34,532 nt of DNA. Source: an uncultured Christensenella sp. Its GTDB lineage: Bacteria > Bacillota > Clostridia > Christensenellales > UBA3700. The position numbers and the translations under genes were made by a program. The notes under the pieces are model-generated. The model was not told where the DNA came from. It saw only the letters and a program-made list of their open reading frames with translations, and ran no database searches. This document shows positions 18,570-26,079 of this stretch, piece after piece. The stretch lies in the NCBI GenBank assembly GCA_949284695.1, contig CASDWJ010000012.1, positions 1 to 34,532 on the forward strand, read 5' to 3'. The stretch's first letter is position 1. Every line of letters starts with the position of its first letter.

Positions 18570-20039
18570 TCAATCTACCGTCACCTTGAAGCAGTACGGG
18601 AACGGCAGGTCGGGTTTTTCGGGAAGCAATATATACAGTCCGCTTTCGTCGTGGTAGAACCTGAGTTTTTCGTCAGACCCCAGCAACTGTACGCTTTTGA
18701 CCGTATACCTTATCCCGTGCTCGCCCGAAAACGCGAGTTTTCTTATCCTGTATCTTTTCCTGTATTTCGCCTGCATCGGGAACACGTATATCGCGCCGGT
18801 CTTGTAGGTAAACCTGAAATCGCGCTTGCCGAACGCCGCCTTCTCGATAAACGATCCCGAGAGCCTCTTTCTGCCCTCTCCGAAGCCGACTTCGCAGGGT
18901 TCCGACCCGTAGATCGCCTCTCCGTTTATCCTCATCCATTCCCCTATGCTTGCGAATATGTGTTTGTCCTTGTCGCATATCGAGCCGTCCGCAACGGGTC
19001 CGACGTTGAGCATAAAACAGCCGTTTTTGGAGACGACCTCTATCAGATTGCATATCAGCTCCGTCGGCGTTTTATAGATGTTCGTAGTCGCGTGACACCA
19101 GCTGTTGAACGCGGTCGACGTGTCGCATTGCCATACGTCGGCACGCACGTCCGCAACCTGTCCTCTCTCCACGTCGAACGTGGCGCAGCCTTTCATCACC
19201 GCGCCGACCTTGTAAAAGACCGTGACCTGTTTGTTCCACTCGTCCGCGCGGTCGTAATAATACGCAAGGAATTTCTTGAGATAGGGTTTGAACTCGCTTT
19301 TCTGTATCCACCAGTCGAAATACACCGCGGACGGTCTGAGCCTGTCGACCATTTCGCAGGCTGAAACGAGCCAGTCGCGCAACCATTCTTCCGTCGCCGT
19401 GATCTCCTTGTCCGTCTTTCTCGCGTTGCCGCTCGGAGGAAGATATGCGGGTCCGTAAAGGTCGCGGTAGCTTTCGTCGGTCACGACTTCGCTCGACGGA
19501 AAACATTTGCGCGCGAAGTTCATGAACCAGAAGTGTTCGGCGCGGTGATTGGACGCGAGAAAGCGCATGCCCCCGCGTTCGACCGCCTCTTTGAGTTCCG
19601 ACATATAATCGCGCCCTTTGAGCGCGAACATATTCCAGCGGTTGAGGTCGCTCGCATACATCTTTATTCCGTCGTGGTGCTCGCATACGGGCATTATAAA
19701 TTTCGCGCCCGAATCGGCAAATATCTTCGCCCACTCGTCGGCGTCGAACTTCACGGGGTCGAATTTGTCGATGAAATTCCTGTACTCGAAGTCTCTGCCG
19801 TACTTAGCGGTATGATAAACGCAGACGGGGTCCGCCTTGTCGTACATGCGGCGCGGATACCACTCGTTGCCGAACGCGGGCACGCTGTATACTCCCCAAT
19901 GGATAAAGATGCCGAATCTGCCTTCTTTGTACCAATCGGGCGTGCGGTGCGCGCTGAGCGAGTGCCAGTCGTCCTTAAATCTGCCTTTTTCTATGACCTC
20001 GTCGATTTTGCCGAGATAGTCAGCTGTTTTCTTGTCCAT
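18570..20039 (-). CDS. Alpha-L-fucosidase, GH29 family
   Basis: Releases alpha-linked L-fucose by a retaining mechanism. The 489-aa protein shows the GH29 barrel: WYKEGRFGIFIHWGVYSVPA at 36-55, AKFIMPVCEHHDGIKMYAS at about 112-130, and the nucleophile Asp242 in SAVYFDWW. MLNVGPVADGSI further on is also typical. A beta-sandwich tail follows. No signal peptide is present, so the enzyme is cytoplasmic and acts on imported oligosaccharides, as LacZ here would. The start at 20039 is 3 bases after the flavodoxin stop and has only a weak binding site, suggesting coupled translation. The acid/base residue could not be assigned by eye. Confidence 0.93.
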   Translation of the reverse strand: MDKKTADYLGKIDEVIEKGRFKDDWHSLSAHRTPDWYKEGRFGIFIHWGVYSVPAFGNEWYPRRMYDKADPVCVYHTAKYGRDFEYRNFIDKFDPVKFDADEWAKIFADSGAKFIMPVCEHHDGIKMYASDLNRWNMFALKGRDYMSELKEAVERGGMRFLASNHRAEHFWFMNFARKCFPSSEVVTDESYRDLYGPAYLPPSGNARKTDKEITATEEWLRDWLVSACEMVDRLRPSAVYFDWWIQKSEFKPYLKKFLAYYYDRADEWNKQVTVFYKVGAVMKGCATFDVERGQVADVRADVWQCDTSTAFNSWCHATTNIYKTPTELICNLIEVVSKNGCFMLNVGPVADGSICDKDKHIFASIGEWMRINGEAIYGSEPCEVGFGEGRKRLSGSFIEKAAFGKRDFRFTYKTGAIYVFPMQAKYRKRYRIRKLAFSGEHGIRYTVKSVQLLGSDEKLRFYHDESGLYILLPEKPDLPFPYCFKVTVD

Positions 20040-20042
20040 AAG

Positions 20043-20564
20043 TCAGTCGATCCAAAGTCCGTTCTTTTCGAGCCATGCGGTAAGCTCTCTGTCGCAGTCG
20101 CGGGCTTTGCCGCCTCTGACAGAAAGACCTGCCGCGACTTCTGCACGCGGGCAAAGTCTCTTGATGTCCTTTTCGCTCGCGCCCATGCCGCTTCCCTCGT
20201 TGGTACAGAGGGGATATATCTTCTTGCCCGCAAAGTCGCCGCTTTCGAGAAAAGTGAAAACGGGTGTGGGCGCAGTGCCGCACCAGTTGGGATAGCAGAG
20301 TATCACCGCGTCGTAACCCGTCGCGTCCTTGTTTTCCGCAAGTGTCGGACGAGCGGCGGCTTTTAGTTCCTCGACCGCCTCTCTTACGCAGTCGCGATAG
20401 GATACGGGATAGGGCGTCGCTCTCCTTATCTCAAAGAGGTCCGAGCCCGTCAATTCCGCGATCTTTTTCGCGACTATGGACGTGTTGCCTTCTTGGACGT
20501 CGATTATCCTGCCCGAAAAATAGTTCTCTCCGCTGTGAGAAAAATATGCCGTCAATATCTTCAT
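20043..20564 (-). CDS. Flavodoxin-family protein
   Basis: A 173-aa FMN-binding-type protein. It begins with the flavodoxin phosphate loop region MKILTAYFSHSGENYFSG, then has TSIVAKKIAELTGSDLFEI and AVILCYPNWCGTAPTPVFTF, the second FMN-contact loop, and ends with a short helix. It resembles the flavodoxin-like proteins of Clostridia that serve as electron carriers or small reductases; the partner is unknown. The ATG at 20564 follows GGAGGT 6 bases upstream. It heads a two-gene unit with the fucosidase, for which no mechanistic reason is obvious. Confidence 0.88.
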   Translation of the reverse strand: MKILTAYFSHSGENYFSGRIIDVQEGNTSIVAKKIAELTGSDLFEIRRATPYPVSYRDCVREAVEELKAAARPTLAENKDATGYDAVILCYPNWCGTAPTPVFTFLESGDFAGKKIYPLCTNEGSGMGASEKDIKRLCPRAEVAAGLSVRGGKARDCDRELTAWLEKNGLWID

Positions 20565-20624
20565 GGCTGACCTCCGTTGAACTGTTGTCAAATGCCCGTT
20601 TTAGCGTCGCGGATTTCCCGACAT

Positions 20625-20649
20625 AAAAACTAAAGCCGCGCAAAGCGGC
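20625..20649 (-). terminator. Terminator after the sigma factor gene
   Basis: On the minus strand GCCGC-TTTGC-GCGGC (20649-20635) is followed by TTTAGTTTTTATG. It starts 7 bases after the sigma factor stop codon and closes the long minus-strand run. Confidence 0.75.
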
Positions 20650-20655
20650 ATGATA

Positions 20656-21222
20656 TCATTTTATCTTTTTCAGAGCGGCTCGCACTTTGCGCTTGATTCT
20701 CTGAAGCGTGTTGTCGACGTACTTTTCGCTGTTTCCCGTCTGCAGAGCGATGTCGCGGTAACTCCTGCCGTCGAGATACAGAACGAGCACGCTTCTTTCT
20801 TCCTGAGTGAGTATTTCAAGAATATTTTTCTTGACCTGTATCGAGTTTTCGCGCATTATCGCGGCGTCTTCAGCCGACGTCGCGCTCATAAGACACTCTG
20901 CGTCGTATATCGAAACGTAGTTGTTGAGAGCCTTGTGTTTGTCGCGGTTTGCCGCCTTTACGACGTCGATTATCCTGTTTTTCACGCAACTGTACGCAAA
21001 CGAAGAAAACGGCACTTTCGACTCTGCGTCGTAAGCGTCGATGGCGCGGTACAGCGCGATCATTCCTTCCTGTATCAGGTCTTCGTCGCCCGCGCCGACG
21101 AGGAAATACTGTCTTGCGACAGAGATAACGAGGCTCTTGTATCTCGTCAGTATCTCCTCTGTCGCCTGCAGACTACCCGCCTTGCTTTCTGCAATAAGTT
21201 CTGCGTCGTCCTTGAGTTTCAC
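20656..21222 (-). CDS. sigH: RNA polymerase sigma factor, SigH-like
   Basis: A 188-aa sigma-70-family factor. Region 2 is clear: YKSLVISVARQYFLVGAGDE, then EDLIQEGMIALYRAIDAYD for core binding, and FSSFAYSCVKNRIIDVVKAA for -10 recognition. Region 4 is EILTQEERSVLVLYLDGRSY followed by RDIALQTGNSEKYVDNTLQR. The YFLVGAG-type segment and the RNRDKHK-NNYVS run resemble SigH, which starts sporulation in Bacillus, and the mrnC-rlmB context supports this. I start at the GTG at 21222, which overlaps the rlmB stop by 4 bases and has AGAGGT 8 bases upstream; the open frame above it lies in rlmB. Cysteine desulfurase or yacP genes are absent here. Confidence 0.85.
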   Translation of the reverse strand: MKLKDDAELIAESKAGSLQATEEILTRYKSLVISVARQYFLVGAGDEDLIQEGMIALYRAIDAYDAESKVPFSSFAYSCVKNRIIDVVKAANRDKHKALNNYVSIYDAECLMSATSAEDAAIMRENSIQVKKNILEILTQEERSVLVLYLDGRSYRDIALQTGNSEKYVDNTLQRIKRKVRAALKKIK

Positions 21223-21941
21223 TTTGCCGACCTCTGTCTGACCACTTCGTAGCAGATTATCCCGCACGCGACCGAAGCGTTGAGAGAATTGACCTTGCCT
21301 CTCTGAGGCAACGCGACTTTGCCGTCGCAGAGCTTCGCCGTCAGCTCTTTCACTCCGAAGCCCTCGCTTCCTATCACGATAGCTGTATCGTCCTGAAAAT
21401 GCGCGTCGTAAACGCTGTCGCCGTCCATATCCGCGCAATATACGTTGACAAACTCGTCCTTGAGACGTCTTATCGCGTCGTTGACGTTGCCCACCTTTGC
21501 GACGGCGATATGGTTTGCCGCGCCCGCGGAGATCCTGACGACAGTCTCGTTGACGCTCGCGCTTCTCCTTGACGGTATCACGACCCCGTGCGCGCCCGCG
21601 CACTCCGCTACTCTCAGAATGCTGCCGAGGTTGTGCGGATCCTCTATACCGTCAAGCACGACGATGAACGCCTTTTCGCCTCTCTGTCTCGCGATCGCAA
21701 GCAGATCGTCGAGAGTGCAGTACGCAAAGTCCCCGCTCTCGGCGATTACGCCCTGATGTCTGAGCCCGTCGGCAAGCCTGTCGAGCGCGTGCTTGTCGCA
21801 AAACTCCACCCTCGCGCCCTTTCTGCGCGCGCCTTCGACGAGTTTATCCAAGTCGTGCGCTCCCTTGAGCACGTAGAGTTTCTCTATTTTCTTGTCGCTG
21901 TCGAGAAGTTCTCTGACCGCGTTTTTTCCTACCGATAACAT
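21219..21941 (-). CDS. rlmB: 23S rRNA 2'-O-methyltransferase, TrmH/RlmB family
   Basis: A SPOUT-class methyltransferase, expected to methylate the ribose of G2251 in 23S rRNA using S-adenosylmethionine. The 240-aa protein has the N-terminal substrate-binding domain (SVGKNAVRELLDSDKKIEKL) and the three knot motifs: LDGIEDPHNLGSILRVAECA, IVIGSEGFGVKEL, and LPQRGKVNSLNASVACGI. The ATG at 21941 overlaps the thyX stop by one base (TGATG), with AAGAGGAAGAG upstream. The frame is open further up, but inside thyX. Its place between mrnC and sigH matches RlmB (yacO) rather than TrmH. Confidence 0.92.
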   Translation of the reverse strand: MLSVGKNAVRELLDSDKKIEKLYVLKGAHDLDKLVEGARRKGARVEFCDKHALDRLADGLRHQGVIAESGDFAYCTLDDLLAIARQRGEKAFIVVLDGIEDPHNLGSILRVAECAGAHGVVIPSRRSASVNETVVRISAGAANHIAVAKVGNVNDAIRRLKDEFVNVYCADMDGDSVYDAHFQDDTAIVIGSEGFGVKELTAKLCDGKVALPQRGKVNSLNASVACGIICYEVVRQRSAK

Positions 21942-22672
21942 CAGTCGAGACTCTTCCTCTTTTCTCTCACTTCGAGCATCTTGCCGCAGGACATCTTCCC
22001 TTCGGAGCAAGCGCCCTTGACGCAAGCAGGTCCGCAACCTGCGAACAGAGTCGGCGCGACCTTGATGACGAGCGCGAGCATCTGCCAGGCGACGTCGCGT
22101 ATCTCCCATTGCGCCCTGTTGCAACATCTGAGCGCGAAGAAATGCATCAGTTCTCTCGCGTTCATCGTGACTATCATCTTGGTCTCGGCGGCATTGGGAA
22201 GCACGAAGCGAGCGTCCTCGTTGGACTTTTCGCAGTCCCCTCCGAGCACTTGCTGCCACTCGTCGTACCAGCCCTGTATCTCGTCCATCTGAGCCTTGAA
22301 CCTGTTCACGTACTCCTCTCCGAGCGCCTCGATCGCCTCGGGTATCACATAGTTGAACGCGCCCTTCTTGTTGGCGGCGACGTATCTCTGCGACTTGACG
22401 CTGAAACTCGCGATACGGTGGCGGGTGATCTGTGCGAGAAGGCTCCTCGACACTCCCTCTATGCCGAACGTGAAAGACGCGTGTTCTATCGGCGAAAGGT
22501 GTCCCATCGAGACAAGCCTCGCGATGAATTTAGAGACGTCCTTCTCCTCGACGCCCTCTTTGAGGTCCATTATATCGGCGTCGCTGTAACACAATTTCGC
22601 CGCGAGCGCGACGACCTGCTCCGGGTTGGGAGTGTGCTTCAAAAGTACAACTTTGGGTTTGACCTGTGGCAT
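21941..22672 (-). CDS. thyX: Flavin-dependent thymidylate synthase
   Basis: Makes dTMP from dUMP using FAD, NADPH and methylene-tetrahydrofolate, independent of ThyA. The 243-aa protein carries the ThyX motif RHRIASFSVKSQRY at 84-97 and HLSPIEHASFTFGIEG before it. The Cys-rich end (CGPACVKGACSEGKMSCGK) is seen in Clostridia ThyX proteins and may bind a metal. The ATG at 22672 follows AGGAG 6 bases upstream. A small hairpin GCGCC-TTCA-GGCGC (22684-22697) sits just before that binding site and could affect its access. The gene lies between mrnC and rlmB. Confidence 0.95.
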   Translation of the reverse strand: MPQVKPKVVLLKHTPNPEQVVALAAKLCYSDADIMDLKEGVEEKDVSKFIARLVSMGHLSPIEHASFTFGIEGVSRSLLAQITRHRIASFSVKSQRYVAANKKGAFNYVIPEAIEALGEEYVNRFKAQMDEIQGWYDEWQQVLGGDCEKSNEDARFVLPNAAETKMIVTMNARELMHFFALRCCNRAQWEIRDVAWQMLALVIKVAPTLFAGCGPACVKGACSEGKMSCGKMLEVREKRKSLD

Positions 22673-22734
22673 ATTTTCTCCTGGCGCCTTCAGGCGCTAT
22701 TTCGTATTTTCGATAAAGCGGGCACAAGCCCTTT

Positions 22735-23157
22735 TCACTCCTCGGGATAAGCCGCGGCGACTATCTCTTTCAGTCTTGCCCCGTTGCCCGTGATATACAG
22801 ATATCCCATGAGGGCTTCGAGTCCCGTCGCCTTTCTGTAATCCGAAGAAGTGGCGTTTTTCGCTATATTGTTGGTATGACTGTTTTTCGCTCTGCGGAAG
22901 ATACCCTCTTCGTCGGCAGTCAACAGCGGAAGAATCCTCTCTGCGGCGACTGCCTGCGTATGCGCCTTGACTTCCTGAGAGACCGCCTTGTGGAGCGCTC
23001 CCGCCTTGCGACCCGTCTCCAATGCGGTGCGGGTGCGCACATAGAGCATCTGCACGCTGTCTCCTATATAGGCAAGCACGAGAGGATTCATCTCCCGCGC
23101 CTGTTTCTCGCTGACAGCTATGCCTGCAAGAGGCAGGCAGTCCGTCTTATTTTCCAT
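22735..23157 (-). CDS. mrnC: Mini-ribonuclease III
   Basis: A dimeric RNase III catalytic domain without an RNA-binding domain, involved in 23S rRNA 3' maturation in Bacillota. The 140-aa protein has the signature NPLVLAYIGDSVQMLYVRTR at about 24-43 with the catalytic Asp, and KNATSSDYRKATGLEALMGYLY near the end with the metal-binding Glu. The ATG at 23157 overlaps the upstream aldolase by 11 bases and lacks a good binding site, so translation is likely coupled to that gene. A TTG at 23169 is an alternative. It normally follows cysS in Bacillota; here sugar genes take that place. Confidence 0.93.
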   Translation of the reverse strand: MENKTDCLPLAGIAVSEKQAREMNPLVLAYIGDSVQMLYVRTRTALETGRKAGALHKAVSQEVKAHTQAVAAERILPLLTADEEGIFRRAKNSHTNNIAKNATSSDYRKATGLEALMGYLYITGNGARLKEIVAAAYPEE

Positions 23158-23803
23158 ACTTGCTGACAAAGTAATCGAACAGCAGTTCGTCGCTGTAATC
23201 GGGCTGACCCGTGATCTTTCTCGTACACTCTTTGATGTACTCTCTGCAGCTCTTTTCCATGACGCGGATTATCTCGAACGCCTCGTCCATATCTCTGCCC
23301 GCGCAGAACACGCCGTGGTTTGCCATAAAGCAGGCGTTCCTGCCCTTCATAGCCGCGACCGTGCCCTCTTTGAGCGTCTTGGTGCCGGGAAGTCCGTATG
23401 CGCCCACTCTCGCGGGACCGCCGACGAGCTTTTGCATCTCGTCGCTCATCACAGGCAACTCTATGCGCGCGGAGGCGAGCACTGAGCACCATACCGGGTG
23501 AGAGTGTATCGTCGCGTTGATCTCGGGTCTGTCAGCCATGATCGCCGCGTGTATCTTTCTTTCGCTGGTCGGCTTTTTGCCGTCGGACCATACCGACGTA
23601 TCGCTTATCTGCACGACGGGCATGTCCTCGGGTTGCAGAGCGACGTAATCGAGACCGGTCGGAGTGACGAGCATATGGTCCTCGTCGAGCCTGACCGCCG
23701 TATTTCCCCAGGTGCCCTGCACGAGGTTTTCTTTGAGCAGGTTTACGCCGCTTTCTTTTATGACTTTGCGCAGTCTGATCTCTTCTTCTTTAGTCCAAGC
23801 CAT
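23147..23803 (-). CDS. Class II aldolase/adducin-family protein
   Basis: A zinc-dependent aldolase or epimerase of the FucA/AraD superfamily, 218 aa. The metal site is complete: His100 and His102 in TIHSHPVW and His163 in MANHGVF. Glu81 in TSERK fits the catalytic Glu of FucA. Phosphate-binding segments TWGNTAVR (31-38) and TPTGLDY (47-53) are present. It is probably cleaving a phosphorylated sugar made by the kinase upstream, giving dihydroxyacetone phosphate and an aldehyde, but a 4-epimerase role is possible. The ATG at 23803 follows GGGAGGG about 9 bases upstream. It starts one base after its paralogue ends. Confidence 0.88.
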   Translation of the reverse strand: MAWTKEEEIRLRKVIKESGVNLLKENLVQGTWGNTAVRLDEDHMLVTPTGLDYVALQPEDMPVVQISDTSVWSDGKKPTSERKIHAAIMADRPEINATIHSHPVWCSVLASARIELPVMSDEMQKLVGGPARVGAYGLPGTKTLKEGTVAAMKGRNACFMANHGVFCAGRDMDEAFEIIRVMEKSCREYIKECTRKITGQPDYSDELLFDYFVSKYGK

Positions 23804-23804
23804 A

Positions 23805-24434
23805 TTATTCGCCCTCCCTCTTTGAAATATTTTCCTGATTGACCTTGCTGTACTTCTTCTGATAGACGAAGTTCATCAGCTTGGCTTCTATGCAGTTGAT
23901 GACCTTGTTGCCGCCGATGACGCTGCCGCAGACGTATGCGTGGCTCGCCTTGTCGAGCACGAGCGCGCAGGTGTATGCCTCGTCCATCGTCCTGCCCACG
24001 GTCAGCGCGCCGCCTCCCGGAACGAGCACCGAATTTCTCTTTCTGAGTCCCTTGACGATATCGTCTGTAGTCGCGCTCCTGCAGGTCTTGCAGTTGAGAC
24101 CGACTATCTGGGTCATATCGTCGAGCACCGCGGGTATGGTCGCTTTTGCTCTCGCGACCGCGCAGACGAAAGGCGCGTGCGTATACAGTACCGCGTGCAC
24201 TTCGGGACGTTTTGCAAGAAGTCTTGCGATCACGACGTACTCTTTGTCCTCGGTGGTGAGCGGAAGCTCGATCAGATTTTCCGCCTTGAGCCCGTCGAGC
24301 GCCGCGCCCTCCTCGTTGACGCAGAAGCCGTCCCTGGTACGCATTGCGATGCGGTCTCCTTTGCCGTTCATGCCCTCTGCGACGATCTTAGCCGCATACG
24401 CGAGCACTGTCTGTTTAATCTTTTCATCAATCAT
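23805..24434 (-). CDS. Class II aldolase paralogue with incomplete metal site
   Basis: A 209-aa protein of the same superfamily as its neighbour, alignable through RPEVHAVLYTHAPF and GRTMDEAY. In place of the HxH pair it has Tyr84 and His86 (LYTHAP), and the third ligand NHG is replaced by GGG (about 140-142). The Glu corresponding to the catalytic base appears kept (Glu65). A zinc-dependent aldol reaction is therefore unlikely by this chain alone; it could be a structural or regulatory partner of the intact protein or have a different activity. The ATG at 24434 follows GGAGG 8 bases upstream and overlaps the kinase stop by 8 bases. Confidence 0.82.
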   Translation of the reverse strand: MIDEKIKQTVLAYAAKIVAEGMNGKGDRIAMRTRDGFCVNEEGAALDGLKAENLIELPLTTEDKEYVVIARLLAKRPEVHAVLYTHAPFVCAVARAKATIPAVLDDMTQIVGLNCKTCRSATTDDIVKGLRKRNSVLVPGGGALTVGRTMDEAYTCALVLDKASHAYVCGSVIGGNKVINCIEAKLMNFVYQKKYSKVNQENISKREGE

Positions 24435-25968
24435 TATCCTGTCCTCCGAATCTCAATGCGTTTGCTTTATAGTAGGTTTTTTTGAGGCTCTTGTAAAGTC
24501 TCTTGTAGGTCATGAACATTTCGTCGTAGATGTGCGCGTTTACGGGATTGGGACGGTAAGTCTTGCTCTCCTTGACGAACTGTTTCGCCGCCTCGAAGTT
24601 CTCGAGTTCTCCGAGACCGATGAGCGCGATTATCGCCGCGCCGAGCGCGCCTGCGTTGCGCGGGTTGTCCACTATCGCGAATTCCGCGCCCGTGATGTCT
24701 GCGATGATCTGCATCCAGGCGTTGTCGAGCGCGCCGCCGCCTATGATGCGGAACTGCCTGCAATGGAACCCGTAGTCCTTCTCGAAGTTTTCGAGTATCC
24801 ACCTGAGGTTGTAACCTATACCCTCGTAGACCGCTCTCATCAGATGCTCTCTGGTATGCTCGGGACCTATGTTGAACAGCGTCGCGCGCGTCGTTGTCGT
24901 GCTGACGGGGCATCTCTCGCCCAACATCCACGGCGTGCATATCAGATGATTGCTTCCCGGCGGAATGCTCTCTATGACCTTGTCCATATAGGCGTATATG
25001 CCCTCGCCCAGCTCCTTCTGCTCCGTGCGGAAGAACTGATCGATAAGCCATTGTATATTGCTGCCCGCCGCCTCGGTTATACCGACGACGAGGTTCATGT
25101 TGACGTCTGCGCTCTGTATAGCCGCCGCGCCGTGCTTGAACGCCGTCTGAGTCCTGCTCGCCGCGCCGACCCACGCCGACGTGCCGAGATATATGTGTAT
25201 GTCGCCGTCGCCGTTCATGCCGCTGCCGACGCACGCGCTCTGCGTATCGTCGCAACCGCCGAACACCGCGGTGCCTTCTTCGAGTCCCATTTTTTCAGCC
25301 GCTTCCTTTGTGAGTCCCGCGCCGATCTTGTCCGTGCTCTTTACGAGCGGAGGAAGTTTGGACATATCGAGACCGGTGAAAGACAGAATGGAAAGCCACT
25401 GCTTTTTCTTGAGGTCGAGACCGTAACTCGACGCTCCGCTGTACTCCGCGACCATTTCGCCGGTACATTTGAATTTGAGGAAGCCGTTGACGTCGAGGAA
25501 GTATTTCGTATTGTTGTAGACGTCGGGACGTTCTTCCTTGAGCCATATCAGTTTGGCGATGACGTCTTTACCCATGATCGGCGTGCCTGCGAGCAATTTG
25601 AAAATGCGTTTGCCGCCGACCTTGTTCATTATCGAGCGCGCCTGTTTTTCCGCTCTGCCGTCGACCCACGTGATGTTGTTGTGAAGCACGTTGCCCCATT
25701 GGTCGATAGGTATGATGCCCATCGCCTGCGTCGAAAAGACTACGCCTTTGACGTCGGCGGGGTCCACTTTGTGCTCCTCCACGAGTTTTTTAGTCGCCGC
25801 GCAAACCGCAGACCAGTATTCGTCGGGATTCTGTTCGACAAAACCGGGGCTGGGGTAGTACGTCGGATACGGCTCGGTCTTGGTACCTATGATCCGTCCT
25901 TCGAAATCCACGAGCACGGCCTTGTCGGAACTGGTACCCATGTCGTGCGCGATAATGTATCTGCCCAT
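24427..25968 (-). CDS. FGGY-family carbohydrate kinase
   Basis: An ATP-dependent sugar or polyol kinase of the xylulokinase/glycerokinase superfamily, 513 aa. The N-terminal phosphate loop AHDMGTSSDKAVLVD, the substrate region STQAMGIIPIDQWGN and TWVDGRA, the catalytic Asp in FGGCDDTQSACVGSG, and the second ATP motif IIGGGALDNAWMQIIADITG are all clear. The substrate cannot be named; XylB-like overall. The ATG at 25968 follows GAGGAGAG 6 bases upstream. It overlaps the pseudo-aldolase by 8 bases. A terminator hairpin stands 46 bases before its start, so its expression should be lower than, or separately controlled from, the aminotransferase. Confidence 0.92.
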   Translation of the reverse strand: MGRYIIAHDMGTSSDKAVLVDFEGRIIGTKTEPYPTYYPSPGFVEQNPDEYWSAVCAATKKLVEEHKVDPADVKGVVFSTQAMGIIPIDQWGNVLHNNITWVDGRAEKQARSIMNKVGGKRIFKLLAGTPIMGKDVIAKLIWLKEERPDVYNNTKYFLDVNGFLKFKCTGEMVAEYSGASSYGLDLKKKQWLSILSFTGLDMSKLPPLVKSTDKIGAGLTKEAAEKMGLEEGTAVFGGCDDTQSACVGSGMNGDGDIHIYLGTSAWVGAASRTQTAFKHGAAAIQSADVNMNLVVGITEAAGSNIQWLIDQFFRTEQKELGEGIYAYMDKVIESIPPGSNHLICTPWMLGERCPVSTTTTRATLFNIGPEHTREHLMRAVYEGIGYNLRWILENFEKDYGFHCRQFRIIGGGALDNAWMQIIADITGAEFAIVDNPRNAGALGAAIIALIGLGELENFEAAKQFVKESKTYRPNPVNAHIYDEMFMTYKRLYKSLKKTYYKANALRFGGQDND

Positions 25969-26013
25969 ATTTCTCTCCTCGTTTCACCTTATCGGAAGTG
26001 ATGCCGTTATATG

Positions 26014-26047
26014 AAAAAGGGTTGCGCACCTATTCGGTGTGCAACCC
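26014..26047 (-). terminator. Strong intrinsic terminator between aminotransferase and kinase
   Basis: On the minus strand GGGTTGCACACC-GAATA-GGTGCGCAACCC (26047-26019) is a 12-bp stem with one G-T pair, followed by TTTTT (26018-26014). It lies 33 bases after the aminotransferase stop and before the kinase. No promoter was found in the gap to the kinase. Confidence 0.88.
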
Positions 26048-26079
26048 CGTCCGCACAGGATATTAAGTCCTATCTTGCC

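Noticed and set aside
21223-21603. N-terminal extension of the sigma factor frame
   Set aside because: It lies inside rlmB, is Arg-rich noise in translation, and the GTG at 21222 with AGAGGT fits the 4-base overlap with rlmB.
23881-26001. Very long plus-strand open frame (706 codons) opposite the kinase and aldolase genes
   Set aside because: It is the mirror of clearly coding genes on the minus strand, with no start signal or family motif; GC-rich codon bias opens the opposite frame.
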